Shown here piece after piece: positions 23,279 to 32,350 of a stretch of 64,000 nt of DNA. This stretch comes from Chloroflexota bacterium. GTDB lineage: Bacteria; Chloroflexota; UBA6077; CF-72. The position numbers were made by a program, and so were the translations under genes. Where the stretch lies: positions 1 to 64,000 of the forward strand of contig JAFAOS010000252.1 of assembly GCA_019247515.1 (NCBI GenBank). The letters run 5' to 3'. The first letter of the stretch is position 1; the number at the start of each line of letters is the position of its first letter. The notes beneath the pieces were generated by a model. The model worked only from the letters and a program-made list of their open reading frames with translations, was not told the DNA's origin and made no database searches.

Positions 23279-24907
23279 TCAGCCGCGGAGCAGCTCGTAC
23301 CACTCGGCTCGCCGCGACTGGTCCACCCGTGCGCCGATGAGCGTGGGCGCGCGCGCGGCGAGCGCGTCGGTCAGCGCGTGGCGAAAATCCTCCAGGCACT
23401 CGACGTCGATGCCCCTGCCACCGAACGCGTCGGCGATCCTGGCGCAGTCGACGTCAGGCAGACGCGCGCCGACGGGGTGCAGGTTCTGGCGGAGCTGCTT
23501 GGTTTCGATTTGCGCCAGCGCCCCGTCCACCCACACCACGTAGATGGGTGCGACGTGCTGCTCGACTGCCACGCTGATCTCCGAGGCGCGCATCAGCAGC
23601 GAGCCGTCGCCCATGAAGGCCACCACCGGCTCGCCCGGGTACGTCAGGCACAGCGCGTTGGCCGCGGGCAGCGCGTACCCCATCGTCGACAGGCCGTGGG
23701 CGGTGAAGTAGCGGCCCGGTGCGGAGGCCGACCACAGATAGGACGCCAGCGGCTTGCCGAAGCCCGCGTCGACCGCGACCCGCGTCTCGGATGGCAGGAG
23801 CGAGCGCGCCAGGCGCAGTGCGCTGGCGATGGTAAATCCGCCGTCGTCGAGGTGGAAGGGCGTGGCAAGCTGCGATCGATAGCTGGCGACCTCAGCCTCC
23901 GACCATTTTGAAGTGGGTCCAGACGCGGCGCACGCGAGCGCCGTCAACGCCGCGCGCGTCGGGCCGACGAGCTGAATTGTGGTGGGGGCGAAGCGCTGGG
24001 TATCGGGGCGCTCGTTGACCGCGATCAGCGGCGCGGAGTAGCGCCAGGCGCCGTTGAAGAAGTCCGTCGCGTCCAGGCCGACCGTCAACAGCAGGTCGCT
24101 GCGCGACAGCAGCTCGGTCTCGAGATTGCCGTTCATGAAGGCGCCGGCGAACCACTCGGATTCAGCCGCGAGGATGCCCATCGCCGACGGGCTGGTGAAC
24201 ATCGGCGCGTGGAGGGTCGTTCCGAGGTGCTCCAGGGCGGCGCGGGTTGGCGCATCCGCCGGACAGTTTCCGCCGACGATCATCGCGGGCCGCGCCGCGC
24301 GTGAGAGCTGCTCCGCGACGTCGGCGGGCAGCGGCTGAGTGTCCGCGCCCGCGACCAGCGTGCGGGTGTGCGATCCCAGCTGCAGCAAGGGCCAGGCGTC
24401 CAGACTGTCGATCGCCGCGGCGCTGGCGACGTCCTCGCGCAGCTCGAACAACACCGGACCAGCCGGCGGCGCCAGAGCCGTCTCGAGCGCTCGCGCCAGT
24501 ACCTGGTGGATGCGCGGGCTTGCGGTGGTCGTCCACTTCGTGACCGGCTCGACCAGGCGGTGGGTGTCCAGACCCTGACGGATGATGATCGGCGCGCGCT
24601 CGGGGTTGTGCTGGCCAGTCACGACCAGCAGCGGCACGCGGTCGAGCCAGGCGTGCGCCAGGCCGTTGATGGCGTTGGTGATGCCGGGCGCGAGGGTGAC
24701 GACAACCACGCCTGGCAGGCCGGTCGCCTGGGCTTCGGTCGCGGCCATGAGCACGGCGGCGCCTTCCTCGCGCGCGGCGACGTAGGTAAGCCCGGCGTCG
24801 TCGAGCGCGTCGAGCAGCCGCAGGTGGTCTTCGCCGGGCAAGCCGTAGACGCGCCGCACGCCGGCCGCGCGGAGCACGCTGGCGAAGGCGGCGGCAACGC
24901 TCGGCAT
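23279..24907 (-). CDS. Thiamine-diphosphate enzyme, second type
   Basis: A 542-residue protein from ATG 24907 (MPSVAAAFASVLRAAGVRRV). The PYR-domain glutamate lies at 47/48 (AAREEGAAV); the PP-domain motif is MGDGSLLMRASEISVAVEQ, with the downstream Asn replaced (VVWVDGALAQIE), which may alter cofactor metal binding. It is distinct from the enzyme at 21475 and shares only domain order. Related proteins include acetolactate synthase-like decarboxylases. Divergent from the CoA-transferase operon with a 47-bp gap, so the two may be co-regulated. Confidence 0.8.
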   Translation of the reverse strand: MPSVAAAFASVLRAAGVRRVYGLPGEDHLRLLDALDDAGLTYVAAREEGAAVLMAATEAQATGLPGVVVVTLAPGITNAINGLAHAWLDRVPLLVVTGQHNPERAPIIIRQGLDTHRLVEPVTKWTTTASPRIHQVLARALETALAPPAGPVLFELREDVASAAAIDSLDAWPLLQLGSHTRTLVAGADTQPLPADVAEQLSRAARPAMIVGGNCPADAPTRAALEHLGTTLHAPMFTSPSAMGILAAESEWFAGAFMNGNLETELLSRSDLLLTVGLDATDFFNGAWRYSAPLIAVNERPDTQRFAPTTIQLVGPTRAALTALACAASGPTSKWSEAEVASYRSQLATPFHLDDGGFTIASALRLARSLLPSETRVAVDAGFGKPLASYLWSASAPGRYFTAHGLSTMGYALPAANALCLTYPGEPVVAFMGDGSLLMRASEISVAVEQHVAPIYVVWVDGALAQIETKQLRQNLHPVGARLPDVDCARIADAFGGRGIDVECLEDFRHALTDALAARAPTLIGARVDQSRRAEWYELLRG

Positions 24908-24954
24908 GCCCGTTAGTGAACCATGGCGCTTCGAGTCCATACACTGGTGTGGCC

Positions 24955-26145
24955 GTGACCGATCGTGCGCTCCAGGGTGTCACCGTCCTCGAGCTGGGCC
25001 AGATCTACAACGTCCCCTACTGTGTCCTGCTGCTCGCCAACCTCGGCGCCGAGGTCATCAAGATCGAGCCGCTCACCGGCGAGCCCGCGCGCCAGCGCGC
25101 CGGCGGCCAGGACGCTACGCCGTTCGTCATGCTCAACTCGGGCAAGCGCGGCGTGTGCCTCAACCTGAAATCCGACAAGGGCAAGGAGCTGTTTCTGGCT
25201 CTGGCGGCTCAGGCGGACGTCGTCGTCGAAAACTACCGCGCCGGCACGCTCGACAAGCTCGGCCTCGGCTTCGAGGTGCTGCACGCCCTCAACCCACGGC
25301 TGATCCTGGCCAGTGGCCGCGGCTTCTCCCGCAAAGGCCCGCATCGATCGCTGGCGGCGATGGACCTGACCGTCCAGGCCATGACGGGCGTGATGGCCGC
25401 CACCGGCTTCGCCGACAACCCTCCCGTCAAAGCTGGGCCGGCCTTCGCCGATTTTCTCGGCGGCGTCCACCTGCTCGCCGGCATCCTGGCGGCGCTGCTC
25501 CAGCGCGAACGCACAGGCCAGGGCCAGCACGTCGAGGTCGCCATGCAGGACGCGTTGCTGCCGGCGCTGGCCTCCAACCTGAGTGCGCTGATCGACTCGG
25601 AGGGTGCTCTGCCGGAGCGGACCGGCAATCGGCACGGCGGCCTGGCGCTGTGTCCCTACAACACGTACTCGGCGGAGGACGGCTGGGTGGCGATCTTTTG
25701 CGCGACGGACCGCCAGTGGCTGTCGCTGTGCGACGTCCTCCACCGGCCCGACCTGCGCGCGGACCCCACGCTCCAGACCAATCCGGGGCGTGCCAAACGC
25801 ATGGATGAGCTCGACGGGATTGTGGGCGAGTGGACAGGTGCGCGCACCCGACGCGAGTGCCTGGCACTGCTCGGACAGGCGGGCATTCCGGCCGCGCCAG
25901 TGCTGGCCTTGCACGAAGTTCTGCACGACGAGCAGATCGAGGCCAGCGGCATGCTGCGCACCATCCAGCATCCCCGACGCGGCGCCATGCGCGTCTTCGG
26001 CAGTCCGATCGATTTGTCGGATTCGCCACGTCCGGAGCTGGCGACCGCGCCCGGACTCGGCGAGCACACCCGCGGCGTGCTGCGCGACCGGCTCCACCTG
26101 TCCGACGCGGACCTCGACGCACTCCAGTCCGAAGGTGTCATCTAG
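24955..26145 (+). CDS. CaiB/BaiF (class III) CoA-transferase
   Basis: A 396-residue family III CoA-transferase. It begins ALQGVTVLELGQIYNVPYC and has GAEVIKIEPLTGEPAR, the VVENYRAGTLDKLGLGFEVL block and the nucleophilic aspartate D137 in LAAMDLTVQAMTG, which forms the aspartyl-CoA thioester in formyl-CoA transferase. Such enzymes move CoA between carboxylic acids. GTG 24955 was chosen; GTG 24949 is possible. The acyl-CoA dehydrogenase gene begins 2 bp after the stop, so the acid activated here is probably oxidised by its neighbour. Confidence 0.9.
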   Translation: MTDRALQGVTVLELGQIYNVPYCVLLLANLGAEVIKIEPLTGEPARQRAGGQDATPFVMLNSGKRGVCLNLKSDKGKELFLALAAQADVVVENYRAGTLDKLGLGFEVLHALNPRLILASGRGFSRKGPHRSLAAMDLTVQAMTGVMAATGFADNPPVKAGPAFADFLGGVHLLAGILAALLQRERTGQGQHVEVAMQDALLPALASNLSALIDSEGALPERTGNRHGGLALCPYNTYSAEDGWVAIFCATDRQWLSLCDVLHRPDLRADPTLQTNPGRAKRMDELDGIVGEWTGARTRRECLALLGQAGIPAAPVLALHEVLHDEQIEASGMLRTIQHPRRGAMRVFGSPIDLSDSPRPELATAPGLGEHTRGVLRDRLHLSDADLDALQSEGVI

Positions 26146-26147
26146 CG

Positions 26148-27305
26148 TTGGATTTCCAGCTGACGCCGGAGCAGCGCGACCTCCAGCAACTGGTGCGCGA
26201 CATCGCGCACAGGGAGCTTGCGCCGCTGGCGTCTCGCTGGGACCGCACCCACGAGTTTCCGTGGGACAGTATCCGCGCGCTCGGCCGCGCCGGCGTGCTG
26301 GGACTCACGATTCCGGAGCGGTACGGGGGCGTCGGCGGCAGCTGGTTCGAAGCGGTTCTGGCGATCGAAGAAGTGGCGCGCGTCTGCTACCAGACGGCCA
26401 TGGCCGTCCTGGGCGAGCTTGGGGTGCAAACGCAAACGATCGTCCATTACGGCACCGACGCCCACAAGGCGCGCTACCTGCCTGCGGTGGGGCGCGGCGA
26501 GCTGATCTGCGCGATCTGCATGACCGAACCGGACGCCGGGTCGGACGCGGGCGCCATCCTCACCCAGGCGACCGCCGCGAAGGACGGCTACACGATCAAC
26601 GGCAGCAAAGTCCTGATCAGCCGCGCGGACGTTGCGGGTGTATTTCTCACGTTCGTGCGTTTCGGCGACACCCCGGGCAGTCGGGGTGTTGGCGCCGTGT
26701 TGATCGACCGCGGCACGCCTGGGCTCGAAATCGGACCTGGCGAAGAGACGCTCGGCGGCGAATTGCTGTTTCCCGTCTACTTTCACGACGTGCACCTCTC
26801 ACCCGAAGCGGTGCTCGTGAAAGAGCATGGTTTTCGCAAGCTGATGGCTGCCTTCAACGGGCAGCGGTGCCTGAACGCGGCGATCAGCCTGGGCCAGGCG
26901 CAGGGCGCGTTCGACGCGGCGGTCACCTACGTGCAGACGCGCCGGCAATTCGGTCAGCGCCTGGCGGACTTCCAGGGTGTCCAGTGGATGCTCGCGGACA
27001 TGGCGATCGACCTGGACGCGGCGCGGCTGCTCATTTATCGGGCGGCCTGCAACGCGGGCGCCGGATTGCCAGACCAGGTGGAGGCCGCCAAAGCGAAGGC
27101 ATTTGCGAATGAGACTGCCATTCACGTGAGCAATCAAGCCATGCAGCTATTTGGCGGACACGGGTATTTGAAGTCGATGCAAGTCGAGCGCTTCCTGCGC
27201 GGCGCGCGGTTTGGCGCGTTGGCCGGCGGCACGCCGCAGATCCAGCGCAACATCATCGCCGACTCTCTGGTCGGACGCCGGGCTACTGGTCGCGCGCGTG
27301 ATTGA
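26148..27305 (+). CDS. Acyl-CoA dehydrogenase
   Basis: A 385-residue flavoprotein from TTG 26148 (LDFQLTPEQRDLQQLVRDIA). FAD/substrate motifs are visible: CAICMTEPDAGSDAGA, the RRQFGQRLADFQGVQWMLAD helix and MQLFGGHGYLKSMQVERFLR. The usual catalytic-base position of short/medium-chain enzymes (Y-E-G-T) reads LAGGTPQIQ, and the alternative isovaleryl-type position reads FNGQRCLNA, so neither standard Glu is present. It might use another base or catalyse a different reaction. Middle gene of the operon with the CoA-transferase and the CoxG-like protein, whose start overlaps its stop by 8 bp. Confidence 0.87.
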   Translation: MDFQLTPEQRDLQQLVRDIAHRELAPLASRWDRTHEFPWDSIRALGRAGVLGLTIPERYGGVGGSWFEAVLAIEEVARVCYQTAMAVLGELGVQTQTIVHYGTDAHKARYLPAVGRGELICAICMTEPDAGSDAGAILTQATAAKDGYTINGSKVLISRADVAGVFLTFVRFGDTPGSRGVGAVLIDRGTPGLEIGPGEETLGGELLFPVYFHDVHLSPEAVLVKEHGFRKLMAAFNGQRCLNAAISLGQAQGAFDAAVTYVQTRRQFGQRLADFQGVQWMLADMAIDLDAARLLIYRAACNAGAGLPDQVEAAKAKAFANETAIHVSNQAMQLFGGHGYLKSMQVERFLRGARFGALAGGTPQIQRNIIADSLVGRRATGRARD

Positions 27306-27759
27306 AGTCGACGAACGATTCGACGTTCCAGCGCCGCCGGCGACGGTGTGGGAGTTGCTGGCGGACCCCGAGGCGGTGGTCGGCTGTGTGCCGGGCGCGG
27401 CGATCGTCGCCGAAAATGACGACGGGTCCCTGGAGACCTCGCTCACGGTCAAGTTTGGTCCGGTCGCCGTCGCGTTTCAGGCGCACGCCGAGCTGGACCT
27501 GGACCCGGAAGCCATGCAAGGCCGGCTGTCGGCGCGTGGACGCGACAAGCAGGGCGGTGCGCGATTTCAGGCTTCGGCGACTTTCGGAGTGGCGGCGGAC
27601 AGGGCGGGCTCGACGGTCACCACCCACGGCGAGGTAGAGATTTCGGGCCGGCTGGCCTCGATGATCGAAGGCGGCGCCGGCGTCGTTGCGAAACGGATGT
27701 CGGCGCAGTTCGCCGACTGCTTACGCGCCCGCTGTGCCCATGACTTGCCCGGACAGTAG
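27298..27759 (+). CDS. CoxG-like SRPBCC protein
   Basis: A 153-residue START/SRPBCC-fold protein of the carbon-monoxide-dehydrogenase subunit G type: FDVPAPPATVWELLADPEAV followed by CVPGAAI and the repeated GPVAVAF / STVTTHGEVEISGRLASM strands. CoxG recruits the molybdenum CO dehydrogenase to the membrane through a C-terminal anchor, and paralogs occur beside many oxidoreductases; here no molybdenum hydroxylase genes are near, and no C-terminal membrane helix is evident. GTG 27298 overlaps the dehydrogenase stop. It may bind the lipophilic substrate of the operon. Confidence 0.8.
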   Translation: MIEVDERFDVPAPPATVWELLADPEAVVGCVPGAAIVAENDDGSLETSLTVKFGPVAVAFQAHAELDLDPEAMQGRLSARGRDKQGGARFQASATFGVAADRAGSTVTTHGEVEISGRLASMIEGGAGVVAKRMSAQFADCLRARCAHDLPGQ

Positions 27760-27770
27760 CGCGCCCGCCT

Positions 27771-28310
27771 GACAAGTTGCTGAAAGGTTTGCTTCTCGCT
27801 AGAGAAGAATGGCCGGCACTGCGAAAGCTGGCGGCTACAAATGTCAGCTCACGCCCTCTGACGAACGCAGGTTCAGTGATTCCACGTACGGTGGAGACCT
27901 TCAGGCTGTTTCATCCGCGCCCGAGCGCCTGTGGTCGAGGTTCCCCTGACAGCTTGCTGAAAGGTTTGCTTCTCGCTAGAGAGGAATGGCCGGCACTGCG
28001 AAGCTGGCGGCTACAAATGTCAGCTCACGCCCTCTGACGAACGCAGGTTCAGTGATTCCACCTACGGTGGAGCCCTTCAGGCTGTTTCATCCGCGCCCGA
28101 GCGCCTGTGGTCGAGGTTCCCATGACAGCTTGCTGAAAGGTTTGCTTCTCGCTAGAGAAGAATGGCCGGCACTGAAAGCTGGCGGCTACAAATGTGAGCT
28201 CACGCCCTCTGACGAACGCAGGTTCAGTGATTCCACGTACGGTGGAGCCCTTCGAGCGGTTTTCATTCGACCTGCTACGGTGGAGCCCTTCGAGAGGTTT
28301 CGTCAACCTG
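27771..28310 (+). repeat. Family A repeats, triple tandem array (177-bp period)
   Basis: Units start at 27771, 27948 and 28124 with GACA(A/G)(G/C)TTGCTGAAAGG. Each has TTTGCTTCTCGCTAGAGAAG, GGCCGGCACTG, GGCGGCTACAAATGT, CTCACGCCCTCTGACGAACG and TTCCAC(C/G)TACGGTGGAG. The first two are near-identical apart from single-base changes; the third is truncated and followed by duplicated CTACGGTGGAGCCCTTCGAG pieces to 28310. The 27760-28355 gap holds nothing else. Confidence 0.9.
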
Positions 28311-28355
28311 CTAAGGGACCATCATCTCGGTGCGGACGGTCCTGGCCATCCAGCT

Positions 28356-29180
28356 TCAGGCGGCCAGCGGCAGGTCGTCGTACGCGCGGAGCGCCAGACG
28401 GTGGGTCGCCTTCGGTCCCAGCTCCAGGCCAAAGCCGTATGCCGCCACGATGGGCGCCAGCGCGGCGATTGGCAGCGAGCCATGCCGCTCGACAATCAGT
28501 CGCGGTCGACCATTGTCGTCCCGCGTGCCGAGGCGCTGGAAGCCCAGGATGGTGGTGGACATCGGCGCGTGCAGCGGATAGGCGGCGCGCGCCGCGGCTT
28601 CGTCCTGGTGGCGCATCAGGACAAAATTGGGTTCGTGACCGAACTCCGATTGCAGGCCGGCCGCGGTGAAATGCGCAGGTTCGTCGTCGGCGCCGGTGAC
28701 GTGGCGCGAGCGGTTGGCCGACGTGATGTACAGGTATTCGACGCCAAGCAGGTCCATTGCCCGCCGCAGCAATCCGTTGGACGGACACTCGTAACCCGGC
28801 GCGATCACCTGGGTGGTGCGGATGTCGCCGTCGTACGCGGCCAGATGGTCGGGGACGTGCGCGGCGGCTGGACCTCGGAAGCCGAAGGGCCCGATGCTGA
28901 AGAGTCGGTCGATCAGCGCGTCCACGGTGCCGCGCGACAGACCGTCCGGCAGACGACTCCAGTCGAACAGGCGCGACACGCGGCAGCGGGTGGTCGTCAC
29001 GCTGCCAACCTGATCCGCGGGCCGGCCTTTCATCAGGTTGACGCCGCGGACGACCTCGGCGTCGGGCCGCGTGGTGATTACGTAGAAGTTGCCAAAGGCG
29101 TGGCCCACGACCGCGCCGCGCGCGATGGCGATGGCGGCGCGTTCGGCATCGGCGGGGCGGGACAGATCGAACGTGTCCAT
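28356..29180 (-). CDS. YrdC/Sua5-like domain protein of unknown role
   Basis: A 274-residue protein resembling the Sua5/YrdC/YciO fold: GNFYVITTRPDAEVVRGVNL, then MKGRPADQVGSVTTT corresponds to the K-x-R and S/T-T region that binds ATP and threonine in TsaC, and YITSANRSRHVTGADDEP to the SANxSG loop. The segment between is longer and more divergent than in TsaC, so it is probably a paralog rather than the tRNA t6A enzyme. ATG 29180 is used; GTG 29192 is an alternative. It reads towards the repeat array and follows the amidohydrolase in the opposite order of transcription by 43 bp. Confidence 0.65.
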   Translation of the reverse strand: MDTFDLSRPADAERAAIAIARGAVVGHAFGNFYVITTRPDAEVVRGVNLMKGRPADQVGSVTTTRCRVSRLFDWSRLPDGLSRGTVDALIDRLFSIGPFGFRGPAAAHVPDHLAAYDGDIRTTQVIAPGYECPSNGLLRRAMDLLGVEYLYITSANRSRHVTGADDEPAHFTAAGLQSEFGHEPNFVLMRHQDEAAARAAYPLHAPMSTTILGFQRLGTRDDNGRPRLIVERHGSLPIAALAPIVAAYGFGLELGPKATHRLALRAYDDLPLAA

Positions 29181-29223
29181 GAGTATGGCCACCCTACCCG
29201 CCTGCTCGCGCGCCCACTATGAA

Positions 29224-30402
29224 TCAGTTCACATCGACTCGCCGACCCGCGCGGAAAACGGCGGTCACGTTCAGCAGCGCGCCGAGGTCCAGGGTGGGGT
29301 CGCCCACCACGGCGAACAGGTCGGCGTCCCGGCCGGGCTTGACCGCGCCTTTCCGCTCGCCGACGCCGCATGCTTCGGCGCCAACCGAGGTTGCGGCGGC
29401 GAGCGCCTCGACGTTCGTCAGACCCGCGCGCGCCAGGAACGCGACGCCGTACGGCAGGACGTCGTGGGGCTTGCCCGGCGACACGCCCGCGTCGGTGCCG
29501 CCGATCAGACGCACTCCGGCCTGGTGCATGTCCTCCAGAATGGGCAGGAAGCTTTCGGCGAGCGTCGAGATGCCCGGGCGAGTGCTCGGCGCGGTTCCAA
29601 CCGTTGGCGATACGGCGATCCTCCGCTCGGCAATGCCTTCGATCAAGCGACGGTCCGGCTGACGTCCGCCGCCGACGCGGAATGAGCAGTGCTCGATACA
29701 GTCCACACCCGCGGCTACCGCGTTCGCAATACCCGCCGGACCGTGCGCGTGCGCCGTCACCGACCGGCCTAGCCGATGCGCTTCTTCGACCGCGGCCTGC
29801 AATTCGGCGACCGTGTACTGCGGCTGGCTCGGATTGGTGCCGGGTGTCATGTGGCCGCCGGTGGCCATGATTTTGATCACGTCCACGCCAGACTTCACCC
29901 GAGTCCGGACGCCGCGCCGCACTTCCAGCTCACCATCCGCTTCGCCGCCCATGAAATGGCAGTGGCCGCCGGTAACCGTGACAGGCGGCCCGGCGGCGAT
30001 GATCTCGGGTCCGAGCTCCGCGCCACTCCGAAACCAGTCGCGCAGCGTCACGCCCAGGTAGTTGCGATCGCCCAGGTCACGCACGGTCGTGATGCCGGCG
30101 GCCAGCGCCCGACGCGCGGCCAGACGCATGCGCAACAGCAGAGTCGCATCCGAATCCGCCAGCATCTGTGCCACGGGACGCGGGCCCGCGTCGAAACCGA
30201 GGTGGACGTGGGCGTCGATCATGCCCGGCAGGAGCGTGACGTCCCCGAGGTCCACCACCTCTGCATCCGTCGGTGACTCGATGGGTCCGGACTCAACTCC
30301 GGTGATGCGTCCGGCGTCGATCACCACCATCGGCTGTTGGATCAACCGCGCGCTGACGCCGTCGAACAGTCGCGCCGCGCGTAAGACCTGCGGGCCTGGC
30401 AT
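29224..30402 (-). CDS. Amidohydrolase, imidazolonepropionase/prolidase-like
   Basis: A 392-residue metal-dependent hydrolase. Metal ligands: H65-x-H67 (MIDAHVHLG), a probable carboxylated lysine in DVIKIMATGG, histidines in VTAHAHG and IEHCSF, and aspartate in IGGTDAG. The N- and C-terminal strands (VLRAARLFDGV, GRDADLFAVVGDP) form the small beta domain. Known relatives hydrolyse dipeptides with C-terminal basic or proline residues, or lactams. Its ATG overlaps the stop of the PaiB-like gene by one base (TGATG), indicating coupling. Cytoplasmic; no signal peptide. Confidence 0.87.
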   Translation of the reverse strand: MPGPQVLRAARLFDGVSARLIQQPMVVIDAGRITGVESGPIESPTDAEVVDLGDVTLLPGMIDAHVHLGFDAGPRPVAQMLADSDATLLLRMRLAARRALAAGITTVRDLGDRNYLGVTLRDWFRSGAELGPEIIAAGPPVTVTGGHCHFMGGEADGELEVRRGVRTRVKSGVDVIKIMATGGHMTPGTNPSQPQYTVAELQAAVEEAHRLGRSVTAHAHGPAGIANAVAAGVDCIEHCSFRVGGGRQPDRRLIEGIAERRIAVSPTVGTAPSTRPGISTLAESFLPILEDMHQAGVRLIGGTDAGVSPGKPHDVLPYGVAFLARAGLTNVEALAAATSVGAEACGVGERKGAVKPGRDADLFAVVGDPTLDLGALLNVTAVFRAGRRVDVN

Positions 30403-31049
30403 CAATGCAACGATCGGGCAACGTGAAGCATTTGTTCGGCCACGAGCTGACCCGTGGCGTCGCCGTGGGCGCGCAGGCCGGCCGCGGCGCTTTCGATGTC
30501 CGACGGCCGGTTCTGACTGAGCTTGCGCTTGCCTTCGAGTCGCGTGATGGGGATCTCGAAGGCGACGATCGCCTGGCCGAGCCGGGCGATGTAGTCTTCG
30601 CCAGCGCGCGCGGTGGACCACCGCTCTGGCAAGCCTGACTCGAAGGTCTGGACGGTGTCCTCGAGGAGGTTGCGCACGTGGGCCCAGTCGTCGAGCAGAA
30701 CCGGGGTGCCATAGGCGTGGACCGCGGAGTAGTTCCAGGTGGGCACGGCCTGCTCTGCCAGGTACCAGTTGGGCGAGATGTACGCGTGCGGGCCCTGGAA
30801 GATCACCAGCGCCTCCTCACACTCGCGCTCGGGTTGGAGTTGGAGAAAGGAGCGCCAGTGGGGGTTGGCGCGCGCCATGTGGCCGCGCAAGGTGCCGTTC
30901 GCGCCACGCGTCGAGTCCAGCAAGAAGGGCATATGCGTCGCAAACAACTCGCCGTCGACCCGCGAGACCAGCGTGGCGAAGCTGTGCTCGCGGATCAGCT
31001 CGTGCAGCACCTCGGGGCGCGTTTCGCGGAAGGCAGCCGGAATGTACAT
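30402..31049 (-). CDS. PaiB-family FMN-binding protein
   Basis: A 215-residue split-barrel flavoprotein with the family signatures MYIPAAFRE, ATHMPFLLD, FQGPHAYISPNWY, VPTWNYSAVHAYG and KLSQNR. PaiB was described as a regulator of proteases and sporulation in Bacillus, but many homologs are probably FMN or haem-binding enzymes. Nothing of PaiA (the acetyltransferase partner) is adjacent. The first gene of a two-gene unit with the amidohydrolase; divergent from glgC with a 54-bp gap. Confidence 0.88.
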   Translation of the reverse strand: MYIPAAFRETRPEVLHELIREHSFATLVSRVDGELFATHMPFLLDSTRGANGTLRGHMARANPHWRSFLQLQPERECEEALVIFQGPHAYISPNWYLAEQAVPTWNYSAVHAYGTPVLLDDWAHVRNLLEDTVQTFESGLPERWSTARAGEDYIARLGQAIVAFEIPITRLEGKRKLSQNRPSDIESAAAGLRAHGDATGQLVAEQMLHVARSLH

Positions 31050-31103
31050 CGATCAGATTGAACACGCTCGCGTTGCGCGGCGAGAATACGTCATGGACAA
31101 GCG

Positions 31104-32345
31104 ATGATGCAGCGCGAACCCCGGCACGTTCTGGCCATCGTCCTGGCTGGTGGCGAAGGCAAACGTCTGATGCCGCTGACCGCCGACCGTGCCAAACCCG
31201 CCGTGCCTTTCGGAGGAACGTATCGGCTGATCGACTTCGCGCTGTCAAATCTCGCCAACGCCGCGATCTTCAAGATCGTCGTCCTGACCCAGTACAAGAG
31301 CCACAGTCTCGACCGTCACATTGCGCAGATGTGGCGGATGTCGACACTCCTGGGCAACTACGTCGCCACGGTTCCGGCTCAGATGCGCGTTGGCCCGAGG
31401 TGGTTCGTCGGCTCGGCAGACGCTATTTATCAGAACCTGAACCTCATCTACGACGAGCGTCCGACCCATATTTGCGTCCTCGGCGCCGACCACATCTACC
31501 GCATGGACATGCGCCAGATGGTCGAGCACCACGTGCGCTCCGGCGCCTCGTTGACGTTGGCTGGCATTCGCGTGCCGATCGAGCAGGCGCCCGCGTTCGG
31601 CATCATCGAGGCCGACGCCAACGGACGGGTGCTCACGTTTCGCGAGAAGCCGCCCGCGCCGCAGCCGCTGCCCGACGCGCCGCACCAGGCGTACGCGTCG
31701 ATGGGCGTCTACGTCTTCGACACGGACGCGCTGGTCGACGCGGTCACGGCGGACTCGGAACGCGAAGACTCGGTCCACGACGTCGGCGGCAGTCTCGTGC
31801 CGATGCTCGTGGAGCGTGGCGAGGCAACCGTGTATGACTTCAGCACCAACGACGTGCCCGGCGCGACCGAGCGCGACCGTGGCTACTGGCGTGACGTGGG
31901 CGACCTGGACATCTACTACGAGGCGAACATGGACCTCGTCGCGCCTGACCCGATCTTCAATCTGTACAACCTGCAGTGGCCGATCTACACCTCGCCCAGG
32001 CCCCTGCCGCCGGCCAAGTTCGTCTTCGACGAGGAAGGTCGCCGCGGAATGGCCATCGACTCGCTCATCAGCGTCGGCGTCATCATCTCGGGCGCCACGG
32101 TGCGACGCTCGATTCTGTCGCCCGGCGTGTTCGTGCACACGGGCGCGACGGTCGAGGGCTCGGTACTGATGGACAACGTGGAGGTCGGCCGGGGCGCGGT
32201 GATTCGCAACACGATCATCGACAAAAACGTGCGCGTGCCCAGCGGCTGGCGCATCGGCGTCGACCCCGAAAGTGACCGTGCCCGCTTTCACGTCTCGCAC
32301 GGTGGGGTGGTCGCGTTGCGCAAGGGGCAACAGGTGGGAGACTAG
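31104..32345 (+). CDS. glgC: Glucose-1-phosphate adenylyltransferase
   Basis: A 413-residue ADP-glucose pyrophosphorylase, the first committed step of glycogen synthesis. The nucleotidyltransferase signature is [20 protein letters not shown], with KPAVPFGG, the catalytic region [11 protein letters not shown] and FREKP for glucose-1-phosphate binding; a left-handed beta-helix of hexapeptide repeats ([20 protein letters not shown]) forms the C-terminus. Length and motifs match bacterial GlgC throughout. Two ATGs stand in tandem at 31104/31107. A small unknown gene follows by 5 bp; no other glycogen gene is in the window. Confidence 0.95.
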   Translation: MMQREPRHVLAIVLAGGEGKRLMPLTADRAKPAVPFGGTYRLIDFALSNLANAAIFKIVVLTQYKSHSLDRHIAQMWRMSTLLGNYVATVPAQMRVGPRWFVGSADAIYQNLNLIYDERPTHICVLGADHIYRMDMRQMVEHHVRSGASLTLAGIRVPIEQAPAFGIIEADANGRVLTFREKPPAPQPLPDAPHQAYASMGVYVFDTDALVDAVTADSEREDSVHDVGGSLVPMLVERGEATVYDFSTNDVPGATERDRGYWRDVGDLDIYYEANMDLVAPDPIFNLYNLQWPIYTSPRPLPPAKFVFDEEGRRGMAIDSLISVGVIISGATVRRSILSPGVFVHTGATVEGSVLMDNVEVGRGAVIRNTIIDKNVRVPSGWRIGVDPESDRARFHVSHGGVVALRKGQQVGD

Positions 32346-32350
32346 CGGAC

